Origin: Bacteroidota bacterium
Lineage (GTDB): Bacteria; Bacteroidota; Bacteroidia; Chitinophagales; Chitinophagaceae
DNA: 64,000 nt
NCBI GenBank assembly: GCA_023417815.1
Contig: JAEZEI010000089.1
Location: 46,879-110,878 of the forward strand
Direction of reading: 5' to 3'
The translations under genes and the position numbers were made by a program. Below, piece by piece: positions 16,848 through 27,037 of this stretch. How positions within the stretch are numbered: position 1 is the stretch's first letter; the number at the start of each line of letters is the position of its first letter. The notes below the pieces were generated by a model that saw only the letters and a list, made by a program, of their open reading frames with translations, was not told the DNA's origin and searched no databases.

Positions 16848-18434
16848 ATGAAATATTCGAACGAGATAAACAGGCGAAAAACCTTTGCGATCATAAGTCA
16901 CCCGGATGCCGGTAAAACAACGTTGACCGAGAAGTTCCTGCTATTTGGCGGGGCAATTCAAACGGCCGGCGCTGTAAAAAGCAATAAGATAAAGAAGCAT
17001 GCAACAAGTGACTTTATGGAAATTGAGCGGCAGAGAGGCATCTCGGTGGCTACGAGTGTTATGACCTTTGAATATGACGGGCACCTGGTGAACCTGCTGG
17101 ATACTCCCGGTCACAAAGATTTTGCTGAAGATACCTACCGCACACTTACAGCGGTGGATAGCGTGGTACTTGTAATTGATAGTGTGAACGGGGTGGAAGA
17201 ACAGACCAGGAGGTTAATGGAAGTGATTTCCATGCGCAAGACCCCTGTAATTGTTTTTATTAATAAGATGGACAGGGATGGGAAAAACCGGTTCGACCTT
17301 CTGGAGGAAATTGAGAAGGAGCTGAATATAGAATTGCATCCTATGACCTGGCCTGTTAACAGCGGCAAGGATTTTAAGGGAGTATATGACCTGCGCACCA
17401 AAAGCCTCGTTCTTTTCACCCCCGGAACCAAGGCAAATGATGAAGATGTTATTTCGATAAAGGACCTTTCTGATGATGTATTGGAGAAACGCATCGGTGA
17501 AGCGGATGCTGAAATTTTGAGGGAAGATGTTGAACTGATTGATGGTGTTTACGGGAACCTCCTGGTGGAGGAATATCTTTCCGGAAATAAGGCTCCAGTA
17601 TTCTTTGGCAGTGCTGTGAATAACTTCGGGGTGCGTGAAATGCTGGATACATTTATCCAGATAGCGCCTACACCCAGACCCCGGGAAACAACCGAACGTA
17701 TTGTGAAGCCTGAAGAGGATAAATTCAGCGGTTTCATTTTTAAGATCCATGCTAACCTCGATCCGCGCCACCGGGACCGGATCGCGTTCTTGCGCGTTTG
17801 CAGCGGAAGGTTTGAGCGAAATACATTTTATCACCATGTGAGGCTGGATAAGGATATTCGCTTCAGTAATCCCTACAGCTTCCTGGCACGGCAAAAGGAT
17901 GTTATCGAAGAAGCTTACCCAGGAGATGTTGTCGGGTTGTTTGATACAGGTAATTTTAAAATAGGAGATACGTTAACGCAGGGGGAAGATTTCTTCTACA
18001 CAGGAATTCCAAGTTTTTCGCCTGAATTGTTCAAAGAAGTTGTGAATAAGGATCCCATGAAGACCAAGCAATTGGAGAAGGGTTTATTGCAACTTACTGA
18101 TGAGGGGGTTGCGCAGCTTTTCACCCAGTTCGGAGGTAATAAAAAGATAATAGGCTGTGTAGGCGAACTCCAGTTTGAAGTTATCCAATACAGGCTGCTC
18201 CAGGAATATGGGGCCTCAGTTCAGATGAACAGCCTGCCATTTTATAAAGCATGCTGGATCACGAGCAACGATCCTAAAAAGCTGGAAGATTTTGTGCGAT
18301 TCAAACAGGCGAATATTGCAGAAGATAAGGATGGTCACCTTGTATACCTGGCGCAGAGTGAGTGGTTCCTGAATACAGAAAGAACCAACAATCCTGAGAT
18401 TGAATTCCATTTTACTTCTGAGATCCATAAATAA
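16848..18434 (+). CDS. prfC: Peptide chain release factor 3
   Basis: The 528-residue translational GTPase has G1 [14 protein letters not shown]3 DTPGHKDF and G4 NKMDR, plus the RF3-specific insert [17 protein letters not shown]. It recycles RF1/RF2 after termination. The start at 16848 ([16 protein letters not shown]) is chosen because a TAnnTTTG promoter element sits just upstream; a 9-codon GTG extension is unlikely. The C-terminus ends [19 protein letters not shown], as in full-length RF3. Confidence 0.95.
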   Translation: MKYSNEINRRKTFAIISHPDAGKTTLTEKFLLFGGAIQTAGAVKSNKIKKHATSDFMEIERQRGISVATSVMTFEYDGHLVNLLDTPGHKDFAEDTYRTLTAVDSVVLVIDSVNGVEEQTRRLMEVISMRKTPVIVFINKMDRDGKNRFDLLEEIEKELNIELHPMTWPVNSGKDFKGVYDLRTKSLVLFTPGTKANDEDVISIKDLSDDVLEKRIGEADAEILREDVELIDGVYGNLLVEEYLSGNKAPVFFGSAVNNFGVREMLDTFIQIAPTPRPRETTERIVKPEEDKFSGFIFKIHANLDPRHRDRIAFLRVCSGRFERNTFYHHVRLDKDIRFSNPYSFLARQKDVIEEAYPGDVVGLFDTGNFKIGDTLTQGEDFFYTGIPSFSPELFKEVVNKDPMKTKQLEKGLLQLTDEGVAQLFTQFGGNKKIIGCVGELQFEVIQYRLLQEYGASVQMNSLPFYKACWITSNDPKKLEDFVRFKQANIAEDKDGHLVYLAQSEWFLNTERTNNPEIEFHFTSEIHK

Positions 18435-18445
18435 GGGTGGAGGAT

Positions 18446-19777
18446 CTACAGGCCTGTATAGTTCCAGGGCGTAATGGACTTTAATTCTTTTTTAATAGCA
18501 GAACTAACCTTCAGCTTTGCAATAAAGGCATGGATGCTTTGTTTTGTAATTGGACCTTTTCCACGGGTGAGGTCTTTTAATGCCTCGTATGGTTCGGGAT
18601 AATTCTCCCTTCTCAAAACAGTTTGGATTGCTTCGGCAACTACGGCCCAGTTATTTTCAAGATCTTGTTTGAGCGCGGGTTCATTCAGTATAAGCTTACC
18701 CAGCCCTTTTTCGATAGACCGCAGGGCGATCATAGTATGGGCCACAGGAACACCGATATTCCTTAACACCGTACTATCCGTCAGGTCGCGTTGTAACCGC
18801 GATACAGGCAGTTTAGATGCCAGGTGTTCCAGGATAGCATTTGCCATTCCAAGGTTACCTTCAGCATTTTCAAAATCAATCGGGTTTACCTTATGTGGCA
18901 TGGCGCTGCTGCCAATTTCTCCTTTTTTGGTCTTCTGGCGGAAATAATCCATGCTGATATAGGTCCAGATATCCCTGCATAGATCGAGCAGCACATTATT
19001 TATACGTTTGATAGCATCGAAATGAGCTGCCAGTGTATCGTAATGTTCTATTTGTGTTGTGTATTGTTGGCGCTCCAGTCCCAGTTGTTCAAGGAATTCA
19101 TCAGCTAACCTGTGCCAGTTATGTTTAGGGAATGCTATATGATGTGCATTAAAGTTGCCGGTAGCTCCTCCGAATTTTCCCATAAATGGAATATAGCTGA
19201 ACTGCTGCACCTGGTTTTCAAGGCGTTCAACGAAAACCATAAGTTCCTTTCCAAGCCGGGTAGGGGAAGCCGGCTGGCCATGGGTGCGGGCAAGCATTGG
19301 GATATCTTCCCATTTCATGGCAAGGTTGTAAAGGCTGTGCTGAAGGTTAATAAGAGCCGGAAGGTATTCCCGTTCCATGCAATCCTTCCAGGAAAGGGGA
19401 ACTGCAGTATTATTAATATCCTGGGAAGTAAGGCCGAAGTGGATCCATTCCTTCAGGTCTTTCCCGCCGTTGTTTTCAAGCACGCTTTTCAGAAAGTATT
19501 CCACTGCTTTCACGTCGTGGTTGGTTACGCTTTCAGTCTCCTTTATCGTTTCGGCATAAACTATTGAAAATTCATCTACATATGTGCGTAAAAGTTCTTT
19601 TGTTTTTTGAGAGAGCCTGAAGAATTTCTTTTCGGAGAGGAATATGAAATATTCAACTTCCACATGAAGCCTGTATTTTATCAGTGCGCTTTCAGAAAAG
19701 TAATCCGAAAGTGCCGAAGTGGTGCGGTGATACCTGCCATCTATTGGCGAAATGGCTGTAAGGGAAGTTAAAGACAT
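18446..19777 (-). CDS. purB: Adenylosuccinate lyase
   Basis: The 443-residue protein begins LTAISPIDGRYH, has the fumarase-superfamily signature GSSAMPHKVNPIDFENAEGN and the catalytic-His region TRTHGQPASPTRLGKE (ARTHGQ). It acts twice in purine synthesis, splitting SAICAR and adenylosuccinate to release fumarate. It converges on prfC with an 11-base gap and is not in a pur cluster. Confidence 0.96.
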   Translation of the reverse strand: MSLTSLTAISPIDGRYHRTTSALSDYFSESALIKYRLHVEVEYFIFLSEKKFFRLSQKTKELLRTYVDEFSIVYAETIKETESVTNHDVKAVEYFLKSVLENNGGKDLKEWIHFGLTSQDINNTAVPLSWKDCMEREYLPALINLQHSLYNLAMKWEDIPMLARTHGQPASPTRLGKELMVFVERLENQVQQFSYIPFMGKFGGATGNFNAHHIAFPKHNWHRLADEFLEQLGLERQQYTTQIEHYDTLAAHFDAIKRINNVLLDLCRDIWTYISMDYFRQKTKKGEIGSSAMPHKVNPIDFENAEGNLGMANAILEHLASKLPVSRLQRDLTDSTVLRNIGVPVAHTMIALRSIEKGLGKLILNEPALKQDLENNWAVVAEAIQTVLRRENYPEPYEALKDLTRGKGPITKQSIHAFIAKLKVSSAIKKELKSITPWNYTGL

Positions 19778-19854
19778 AGCCCGGGTTTGCGGCGAAATTA
19801 ATCAATCAATTTAACTAACCTTCGTGTAAATGTATTCTGTTTGAAATGTAAACA

Positions 19855-22800
19855 CTACCGGAGTAATAAAACTGTTCCTTTTATGTATTGGGGCAATCCT
19901 CTTTTAGTGTATTTGCAATGCCATACATAGGCACCCGCGTCAGCAATTTTGCCTTTAAATATGCCGTTCCAGCCAATTTGAGAATCAAGAGTTTCAAAAA
20001 CCTTTTCTCCCCAACGGTTAAATATTAATAACTGAAAACCGGCCAGAGGGTGTGAATGAATTATTTTAAAGGTTTCATTTTTGCCATCATTATTTGGGGT
20101 GAACGTGTTGGGTATATGTAATTCACAATCTGAAACTTTTACGAAAATATCATCGTTTGAATCCCCGCATATATTTGAAACAGTTACTGAATAGTTGCCT
20201 TCGTTTCGAACTGTTATTGTATTGGATATCGAACCATTATTCCATGCGTATATGCTTCCAGGGAAATTCCCGGGGTCCAGGACTATGGAGTCGCCAGTAC
20301 AAATTAGTTTGTCAGGACCCAGGTAGGCTGTAATTGGTTCATGAACCAGCAGTCTAATAGTCCGGATACTATCACAGCCGTTAAAACCTGTTAAGGTATC
20401 CTTGTAAATCCCGGTTTCAGTGTATCCATAATAGCTTTGTCCCCTGCAAATAGCTTCTTTTAGTTCTGAATAAGTTCTTGATTTTACAACCAGGTTAATA
20501 TTCCTGATGCTATCACAACCGTTTGCTGCTACCAGTGTATCGGTATAAAAGCCTGAGGAAGTATATCCAAGAAAACTGGATCCTTCGCAAATAGCAGCAG
20601 ACATATTTGAGTATTGCCTGGGAAGATTTGATAATGTAAGCGTTCTGATACTGTCGCATCCATTTGTCCCGGACAATGTATCAATGTAAATACCAGGTAT
20701 TGTATATCCGTTGTAATTTCCTCCTTCACAGATCTCAATATTTACGGAGGAGGTGGTCTTCTGATTAACAATTAGATTCAAAGTTCTAATGCTGTCGCAT
20801 CCATTAATGTTTGTCAGGGTATCAAGATAAGATCCGGCCTGGTTATAACCTAAATATGATTCACCTTCACAAATTGAATGATTTATTGTTGAATATGTTT
20901 TAGGGTTAACAGTAAGATTTAAGATCCGTATGCTGTCACAGCCATTTGCTGCAGTCAAAGTATCATTATAGATTCCAGAAACAGAGTACCCTAGGTGCGA
21001 CTGGCCTTCGCAAATTGCAGCGGAGAGCGAGGTTGAAGTTGCGGGGTTCACAACAAGGTTTAAAACCCTGGTACTATCACAGCCATTTGCACCGGTAAAT
21101 ACATCACTATATGTTCCTGTAGTGGAATATCCGTAAAGACTATTACCCTGGCAGATCACTGCATTTACAATGCTTGATGATTTAGGCTTGATGGTGAGGT
21201 TCAATATTCTTGTGCTATCGCAGCCATTGGAGCCTGTAAATGTATTTATGTACGTACCCGTTGAACTAAATCCGAGATACGACTGTCCTTCGCAGATTGA
21301 AACATCCAGTGTATTGGAAACTGGTTGGTTAATACTTATCAAGACAGAATCTAAATATGTTCCACATCCAGGTATGGTCATTTCCAGATGATAATATCCT
21401 GAATGATCCAGGTTAACATTGGGAATTGAGATATTTGGTGAAGTTGAAGAAAAGCCTAAAGGTCCAGTCCAATTATAGTTCGCTGTAAGTATAGAATCTG
21501 CGAATAAATTGATCGATTCACCAACACATACTGAAGAATCTGCAGCATTGGCCCGGGCTCTGAAAGAATTAAAATCACTGAAGTATCCAAAGGCTGCACC
21601 TGAAGCCGGTCCACCCTGCATTACACCCATCTGGAAAACACGCGCTGTATTTTGGACTCTTATCACAGATCCATTAGGAAAACCGGATAATGGAAGATTC
21701 ACCTTTGCCCCGTACCAGTCTGGAGTTCCAGGAACAAGGCTGAATTGTGCAGCAGTTACTACGCCCGGATTATTATTTACAAGAAAACTATTTTGTCCGC
21801 CATTTTTCACCAGCAGCGTAATTATGAATGATTCTACGGTGCTGCGGGTAACCGAAACAGAGTTGCTTCCTGTGCAGACTATTTTAGGAAGAATTGCAGA
21901 TCCTACTTCGCATGATACTCCACCCATCTGGTACACGTAAATTGAAGATGTAGACTGAATATATGTAGTAGGATTTATAATAGATAACTCGATACTCTGA
22001 CCAGCATTTATTGCCGGACCTGCAACACCGTCCTGGGATATTATAGTTCCATTCTGTGTTGCAGTAATATATAACTTATCATAAGGAGAACTTAGGTTGC
22101 TTTTAAACGCTATATATTCAGTGCCCAATATTCCAACAGGTACGGTTTGGTCTCCTGCCAAATCTTCACACAGACCTCCATAGGGAATTCCCTGCAGCAG
22201 GTCATCCGATAAGGTTATTGCAACAGGCTTTGTTGAGGTTACACTACTTCCTTGCAAATGTTGGTTTGCTAAGGTAGAGGTGGCAATGCCGGCAAATGTC
22301 TGGCCCTTGTTTAATATTATTGAAAAAGGAATATTTGCGGGCCTTCCAACAATATTGGCGGTTGGAACTATTGTAACCTGTGTATTATCCTCCGTTGCTA
22401 CAATATTAAAAGATGAATAGGGTGTAGGATTGTGGGTAGCTGTGTTATTTAGTAAATATTGTGATGAAACCAGGAATTCATTGCCTAAGGCATTCCTTCC
22501 TTTCAGGGCAAACAATTCAGGGTTTGGGCCATTCGCATCTACTTCGTAATACACTGCAATTTTGTTGTCCGACGTAATTTTAATCCCTTTATTCTGGATA
22601 ATATTTCCTGGTTTGCATTCAATCAGATCGATCCATGCTGAAAGATCTAATGACTGGGTCAAATTTGCGGGAATCGCAATAGTCTGGACAGGGAATGATG
22701 GATTTGCCGGTTGGGAAATAATAACATTTGCAGGGTTTGAATACGCGGTTATTCTAAGGAAAATAGGCCTGTCATAATTAAAGGCAGAAGAAACTTCCGG

Positions 22801-22908
22801 CGCTGCAAACCAAAATTCTGTATCTGTTTGAGATTTACCACAGTAAGGTAGTAAAGCAAAAAGGACCAGGGAAAATAAACTAAGAGCTTTAAGTGATCTG
22901 ATTCTCAT
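19855..22908 (-). CDS. Large secreted repeat protein with T9SS type B sorting domain
   Basis: The 1017-residue protein starts at 22908 with a clear signal peptide (MRIRSLKALSLFSLVLFALL). Residues about 28-470 resemble the IgGFc-binding-like domain found in Bacteroidota surface proteins (DTEFWFAAPEV, PVGILGTEYIAFKS, YQMGGVSCEVG). A PKD/Ig-like stretch follows, then seven 47-residue repeats (538-866), each with IC-G, GY, Y-DTL and NGCDSIR. The end, from about 930, is a CHU_C/gliding-motility C-terminal domain (IPNTFTPNNDGKNE, FNRWGEKVFE), the signal for type IX secretion. It is probably a surface adhesin. The coding sequence looks more A+T-rich than its neighbours by eye. Confidence 0.85.
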   Translation of the reverse strand: MRIRSLKALSLFSLVLFALLPYCGKSQTDTEFWFAAPEVSSAFNYDRPIFLRITAYSNPANVIISQPANPSFPVQTIAIPANLTQSLDLSAWIDLIECKPGNIIQNKGIKITSDNKIAVYYEVDANGPNPELFALKGRNALGNEFLVSSQYLLNNTATHNPTPYSSFNIVATEDNTQVTIVPTANIVGRPANIPFSIILNKGQTFAGIATSTLANQHLQGSSVTSTKPVAITLSDDLLQGIPYGGLCEDLAGDQTVPVGILGTEYIAFKSNLSSPYDKLYITATQNGTIISQDGVAGPAINAGQSIELSIINPTTYIQSTSSIYVYQMGGVSCEVGSAILPKIVCTGSNSVSVTRSTVESFIITLLVKNGGQNSFLVNNNPGVVTAAQFSLVPGTPDWYGAKVNLPLSGFPNGSVIRVQNTARVFQMGVMQGGPASGAAFGYFSDFNSFRARANAADSSVCVGESINLFADSILTANYNWTGPLGFSSTSPNISIPNVNLDHSGYYHLEMTIPGCGTYLDSVLISINQPVSNTLDVSICEGQSYLGFSSTGTYINTFTGSNGCDSTRILNLTIKPKSSSIVNAVICQGNSLYGYSTTGTYSDVFTGANGCDSTRVLNLVVNPATSTSLSAAICEGQSHLGYSVSGIYNDTLTAANGCDSIRILNLTVNPKTYSTINHSICEGESYLGYNQAGSYLDTLTNINGCDSIRTLNLIVNQKTTSSVNIEICEGGNYNGYTIPGIYIDTLSGTNGCDSIRTLTLSNLPRQYSNMSAAICEGSSFLGYTSSGFYTDTLVAANGCDSIRNINLVVKSRTYSELKEAICRGQSYYGYTETGIYKDTLTGFNGCDSIRTIRLLVHEPITAYLGPDKLICTGDSIVLDPGNFPGSIYAWNNGSISNTITVRNEGNYSVTVSNICGDSNDDIFVKVSDCELHIPNTFTPNNDGKNETFKIIHSHPLAGFQLLIFNRWGEKVFETLDSQIGWNGIFKGKIADAGAYVWHCKYTKRGLPQYIKGTVLLLR
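20311..21297 (-). repeat. Seven in-frame 141-bp repeats
   Basis: The codons for NGCDS recur at 20371, 20512, 20653, 20794, 20935, 21076 and 21217, exactly 141 bp apart each time, so seven units of 47 codons without any insertion or deletion. Each unit carries two cysteines (IC and GC). A degenerate eighth start, ICTGDS, follows the last unit. Confidence 0.9.
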
Positions 22909-22991
22909 CGCAGAATTGGTAACAGGTTTTGAAAATAGGAATTTAATCTGAATCTGAAAAGTAATGCGAGCTTTAATGTTCATCAAGATCC

Positions 22992-22999
22992 TACCTTTG
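22992..22999 (+). promoter_or_regulatory. -7 promoter element of mqnA
   Basis: TACCTTTG, followed by CA, lies 16 bases upstream of the ATG at 23016, matching TAnnTTTG. Confidence 0.55.
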
Positions 23000-23015
23000 C
23001 ATTCAATTTTGTGTG

Positions 23016-23780
23016 ATGCAGGATAAAATATGGATTGGCGCAGTTAATTACCTGAATACAAAACCGCTTTTATATGGGCTCGAACAGGGGGCACTTGGTG
23101 ACCTGGTCGAACTTTCCGGCGATTACCCGGCGAGGATAGCTTCCCGGTTAATGGAAGGAAGTATTGATGCCGGGCTCGTTCCTGTTGCTGTAATTCCGCG
23201 ACTGAAACAGCATTACATCATCGCGGATTATTGCATTGGTTGTGATGGAGATGTTGCCAGCGTATGCTTGTTCAGTAATGAGCCGATAGAAGAACTGGAT
23301 ACTGTTATCCTGGATTACCAAAGCCGTTCCTCCGTAAACCTTTTCAGGATACTTCTTAAAGAATTCTGGAAACTCGATATTAAACTGGTAAATGGTGGTC
23401 CCGGGTTTGAAGACAGGATCGAAGGCAAGACAGGTGTGATTTTGATTGGAGATAGAGCACTTAAGAAAAGAAGGCATGTGAACCATATTTACGACCTGGG
23501 CGGTGCCTGGAAACAACATACAGGTCTTCCATTTGTGTTCGCTGCCTGGGTTGCAAATAAGCCCCTTCCGGCCGAGTTTGTAACCACATTTAACCAGACA
23601 AACGCTGAAGGTTTCAATCATCTGGAAGAGATAGTAAGTAAGATTGACTTCCCGGAATATGACCTGATGAAATATTACACCAGGGATATTGATTACACAC
23701 TGGATGAAAGAAAGATGCAGGGTATGAAACTATTCCTGGAAAAACTATCATTATTGCCTCCGGCGGATCCTGGTCAGTAG
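23016..23780 (+). CDS. mqnA: Chorismate dehydratase MqnA
   Basis: The 254-residue protein has the periplasmic-binding-protein-like MqnA fold: VNYLNTKPLLYGLE at the start, GLVPVAVIPRL, CIGCDGDVASVCLFS and LDYQSRSSVNLFRILL. It dehydrates chorismate to 3-enolpyruvylbenzoate, the first step of menaquinone synthesis by the futalosine route. Other mqn genes are not in the window. The ATG at 23016 is preferred to the GTG one codon upstream. Its last 30 bases overlap the 3' end of the converging flippase gene. Confidence 0.9.
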   Translation: MQDKIWIGAVNYLNTKPLLYGLEQGALGDLVELSGDYPARIASRLMEGSIDAGLVPVAVIPRLKQHYIIADYCIGCDGDVASVCLFSNEPIEELDTVILDYQSRSSVNLFRILLKEFWKLDIKLVNGGPGFEDRIEGKTGVILIGDRALKKRRHVNHIYDLGGAWKQHTGLPFVFAAWVANKPLPAEFVTTFNQTNAEGFNHLEEIVSKIDFPEYDLMKYYTRDIDYTLDERKMQGMKLFLEKLSLLPPADPGQ

Positions 23781-25238
23781 GAGCATTTTTCGCGCGATCC
23801 CGGTGAATTCATCGGATACATTCATGCTGATCATGGCCGGCACAAAAAGTCCTGCAAACAATATACTTCTGAATATGGTGTCGATATAAATATTGTGTAT
23901 GAAGGGAATTGCGAAGACAGCAATAAAAATAATGGCACTTACAAGTACGATCTTTATGTGGGCAAAACCGTAAGGCTGCCATTTATACTTCCTGTACAGA
24001 AAAAAGAACCGGATGAAATTGAAGATAAATATGGAGGCCAGGTTTGCGTAGGCAGCTCCCATAATTCCGAAGTATGTAATAAGGAAAAAGTTCAACGGGA
24101 AAGCAAGAAGTGTTAATGTAACATTCGTGAAGAAGTCGAACCGCCAGTTGCTGGAAGTTGCGATGATCTGCCCGTTCACACCTGAGCCAAGGTCAATGGC
24201 TTTTGCAAGGCCCATTACAGCAACTACCATAGGCACCTGGGCCCATTCATCACCAAGGTATGAAACAAGGTTCTGAATATTCAGCAACACAATAAGGTAG
24301 ATGAATAGTGCGGTAACAAGCAGAGTAACTGTACTCTTCCTGTAAACATTTTCAATGTTCCTGAACTTCCTGTCCTTCCATGATTCTGCAAGAACCGGTG
24401 TTGCGATCGAATTGATACTTCTCAAAGGCAGGTCCATGAAAGTGACCAGGTAAGTTGCATAAGTAAATATGGCTGTTTGTTCAAGCCCCTTTAGACCAAT
24501 GATCATAAATGAGTCAACAGTACGACTGGCAATATTCAGGAAAGATGCAGCAAAAACGAACCCACCGAATATGAGCATTTTTCGTTTAAACCGTCTGGTT
24601 ACCTTACTTATCCTGAAATCAAACCTCCATTTCCTTGTCCTGATCAGGATAATTCCAAGTATGAGCACAGGTAACAGGTAGATCAGGCTGAACAGATTCA
24701 TAAAAGCGCCGGAACTGATAAAGCCGGCCCACGCCAACAGAATCAAAACCGTAGTTATGATCCTTACCATTGTTTCTTTTAAAAAATTTGTGACAGTTGA
24801 ACGTTTTAATGCCCAGCCGAATGCTTCCATCCAGGTGAAGGCCAGCATAAGCAGGGTTAATGGGTAAACCAGGGCGAAATTCGCAGCAAATAGTGGCGAT
24901 TTCCCCAGTTTTCGGATAATAAAATCATGAAATATATAACCGCCAAAACAAACCAGGAGGAAGCCAGCAAGGCATACAGCTCCGGTTAGAAATGGCAGAT
25001 CGGTTTTATTTCCTATATGCGATTTGTAAAAGGGGTGAAACTTATAGATCACCGGTATAGAACCCATGGTAGCAAGCACCGAGAGCACAGTTGCAGCATC
25101 GATGAGGGCCCTTGTCAGACCGATCTCTTCCTGGGTTAGGATCTTGGGAAAAAGAAGCAAAAGGTTTATTCCACCGATAGCAAAGCCCATGATCAGGAAA
25201 ACCGAGGACCTGATGCCCTGCCTTTGAATTATGCCCAT
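23751..25238 (-). CDS. Wzx-like polysaccharide flippase
   Basis: The 495-residue protein has about 12-14 hydrophobic helices spread over its whole length and a MATE/MOP-type N-terminus (GIIQRQGIRSSVFLIMGFAIGGINLLLL). It fits the oligosaccharide flippase family, which moves lipid-linked glycans across the inner membrane. It borders the glycan locus to its right and is divergent from it. The substrate is not predictable. Confidence 0.85.
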   Translation of the reverse strand: MGIIQRQGIRSSVFLIMGFAIGGINLLLLFPKILTQEEIGLTRALIDAATVLSVLATMGSIPVIYKFHPFYKSHIGNKTDLPFLTGAVCLAGFLLVCFGGYIFHDFIIRKLGKSPLFAANFALVYPLTLLMLAFTWMEAFGWALKRSTVTNFLKETMVRIITTVLILLAWAGFISSGAFMNLFSLIYLLPVLILGIILIRTRKWRFDFRISKVTRRFKRKMLIFGGFVFAASFLNIASRTVDSFMIIGLKGLEQTAIFTYATYLVTFMDLPLRSINSIATPVLAESWKDRKFRNIENVYRKSTVTLLVTALFIYLIVLLNIQNLVSYLGDEWAQVPMVVAVMGLAKAIDLGSGVNGQIIATSSNWRFDFFTNVTLTLLAFPLNFFLITYFGIMGAAYANLASIFIFNFIRFFFLYRKYKWQPYGFAHIKIVLVSAIIFIAVFAIPFIHNIYIDTIFRSILFAGLFVPAMISMNVSDEFTGIARKMLLLTRIRRRQ

Positions 25239-25263
25239 GCGCCTTTAGTATCGTTTGGTATTG

Positions 25264-25271
25264 TATTTTTG
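25264..25271 (+). promoter_or_regulatory. -7 promoter element of the glycan operon
   Basis: TATTTTTG, followed by CA, lies 57 bases before the ATG at 25329 and is the best -7 match between the divergent flippase and DUF4254 genes. Confidence 0.45.
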
Positions 25272-25328
25272 CAAACCTAAATGTAAATCATTTAATCTGC
25301 ATCTGCCGGTTATTTCAAACTGACACTT

Positions 25329-25775
25329 ATGGCCGAAACCCTGGGTATGCTCTGCGATAAGCTTACCATAGTTAAATTGAAACAATACCACACGGAGGAT
25401 AGATCCCGCCTGGATAGCCTTGCAGTTCAGGCTGGCCAGTTACAGGAAGAGATCGATACTTATATCTCAGATGCAGTCAGTGGCAGGATAGATCCTGCAA
25501 AAATGACTTTCGCTGCCAATAAGGTTTTTAAGGAAGAAGGGAACAGGGTGGAAGAAGTTGCCGGTAATTTCGGTGAGATCATTTACCAGCTTGCCGATGT
25601 GAATTGCAGGCTTTGGCACGAACAGGAAAAGGTATATGATTTCGAAAATGTGCCTGTAGAAGAAAAGGATAAAGTGGTAAAACAGCTCGCTGTGCTTAAT
25701 CTTGAAAGAAATAAATGTATTGACGCTATAAACAATCAGTTCGCGTCGGTGATTATAAGCAAAATTAAATCCTGA
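25329..25775 (+). CDS. DUF4254-like protein
   Basis: The 148-residue, largely helical protein has LADVNCRLWHEQEKVYDF and LNLERNKCIDAINN, which resemble DUF4254, a small family seen beside glycosyltransferases. No enzyme motif or membrane segment is visible. It is the first gene of a plus-strand run and ends 2 bases before the methyltransferase gene, so it should be cotranscribed. Function is unknown. Confidence 0.65.
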   Translation: MAETLGMLCDKLTIVKLKQYHTEDRSRLDSLAVQAGQLQEEIDTYISDAVSGRIDPAKMTFAANKVFKEEGNRVEEVAGNFGEIIYQLADVNCRLWHEQEKVYDFENVPVEEKDKVVKQLAVLNLERNKCIDAINNQFASVIISKIKS

Positions 25776-25777
25776 AT

Positions 25778-27037
25778 ATGCATATAAGGAAGAGAACCAC
25801 CTGTCGGGTATGTGGTTCTGCATCATTGAAAAAAGTTATTGATCTTGGTCCGCAATACCTGCAGGGCAGTTTCGTAAAACCAGGTAAGGAAATGCCAAGC
25901 TCAAGAAAGATCGATTGTACGCTTGTTCGTTGTAATCCCGAGGTGGATGAGAACGCCTGCGGGTTGCTGCAGATGGAACATTCTGTACCGACGGAGATTC
26001 TTTATGCAGCGTATTGGTACAGAAGCGGTACGAACAATACCATGAGGAATCATCTAAAGAATATTGTAGAAAGCGTGGTTGATACCGTTGGCAGCAACAA
26101 ACATCCGCTTGTACTGGATATTGGCTGTAACGATGGAACACTTCTAAGTTATTACCCAAAGAACTTTATAAAATACGGCTGTGATCCAAGCGACGTTGCG
26201 CAAGAAGTAAAGGAAGCTACAGTGGTGCAGGATATCTTTCCTTCTGAAGAACTCTTCCGAATGCTTGAAGGGAAAAAGCTTGATGTGATCACTTCCATTG
26301 CAATGTTCTATGATCTCGAGGATCCTGTTTCATTTGTACAGGGGATTAAAAGGTTTCTGGCTTCAAAAGGAGTGTGGGTGTTCGAAATGAGCTATATGCC
26401 CCGGATGCTGGAACTGGATAGCTATGATACAATCTGTCATGAACATCTTGAATTCTATTCGCTCGCTGTAATTGAAAAGATCCTTGCTATGGGTGGAATG
26501 AAAGTGTTCAAAATTTCTTTTAATGATATAAATGGCGGAAGCATCCGCTGCTATGCAACCCACAAAGAGAATAGCAAATGGGATACGAAAGAAAACCTGC
26601 AATTGATCAATGAGATCAGGCATAAGGAGTTCGACCTTGAACTGGATACAGACAAGCCATACGTTGAATTTCAGCAAAGAATAGAGAAGTTAAAGAAGGA
26701 CACGCATGAACTGCTGGTTAAACTGAAAAAGGAAGGCAAGAAGGTGCATGTTTATGGTGCTTCAACAAAAGGCAATACCATACTGCAATGGTGTGATATA
26801 GATAACTCTTTAGTTGATTATGCAGCCGAGCGTAACCCGGACAAATATGGTGCAATGACTCTGGGAACGAATATCCCTATAATAAGTGAAGCTGAGAGCA
26901 GGGCGATGAATCCGGATTATTACCTCGTACTTCCATGGCATTTTAAGGATGAATTCATGGAAAGGGAAAAGGAGGCGCTGGAAAAGGGAACCGGCTTTAT
27001 TTTCCCGGTACCGCAGGTCGAGATATTCAAGAAATGA
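25778..27037 (+). CDS. Zinc-ribbon SAM methyltransferase (NDP-sugar C-methyltransferase type)
   Basis: The 419-residue protein has an N-terminal zinc-binding part (TCRVCGSASLKKVIDLG; further Cys near 45-60), a SAM-binding domain with motif I LDIGCNDGTLL and ICHEHLEFYSL, and a C-terminal Methyltransf_14-like domain (HVYGASTKGNTILQWCDID). That order matches sugar C-methyltransferases such as the TylC3/NovU group. It may act on a nucleotide-linked deoxysugar. It overlaps the next gene by 4 bases (ATGA). Confidence 0.82.
   Translation: MHIRKRTTCRVCGSASLKKVIDLGPQYLQGSFVKPGKEMPSSRKIDCTLVRCNPEVDENACGLLQMEHSVPTEILYAAYWYRSGTNNTMRNHLKNIVESVVDTVGSNKHPLVLDIGCNDGTLLSYYPKNFIKYGCDPSDVAQEVKEATVVQDIFPSEELFRMLEGKKLDVITSIAMFYDLEDPVSFVQGIKRFLASKGVWVFEMSYMPRMLELDSYDTICHEHLEFYSLAVIEKILAMGGMKVFKISFNDINGGSIRCYATHKENSKWDTKENLQLINEIRHKEFDLELDTDKPYVEFQQRIEKLKKDTHELLVKLKKEGKKVHVYGASTKGNTILQWCDIDNSLVDYAAERNPDKYGAMTLGTNIPIISEAESRAMNPDYYLVLPWHFKDEFMEREKEALEKGTGFIFPVPQVEIFKK

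Noticed and set aside
17214..17894. 226-residue minus-strand frame inside prfC
   Set aside because: It is antisense to a fully conserved prfC and has no recognisable domain.
20311..21297. Regular 141-bp repeats considered as a CRISPR or intergenic array
   Set aside because: The units are in frame within one long gene, each 47 codons, with no spacer pattern.
22909..22986. N-terminal extension of the T9SS protein
   Set aside because: The extension is basic and hydrophobic in the wrong order for a signal peptide; the ATG at 22908 gives a clean one. The mqnA promoter lies just beyond it.
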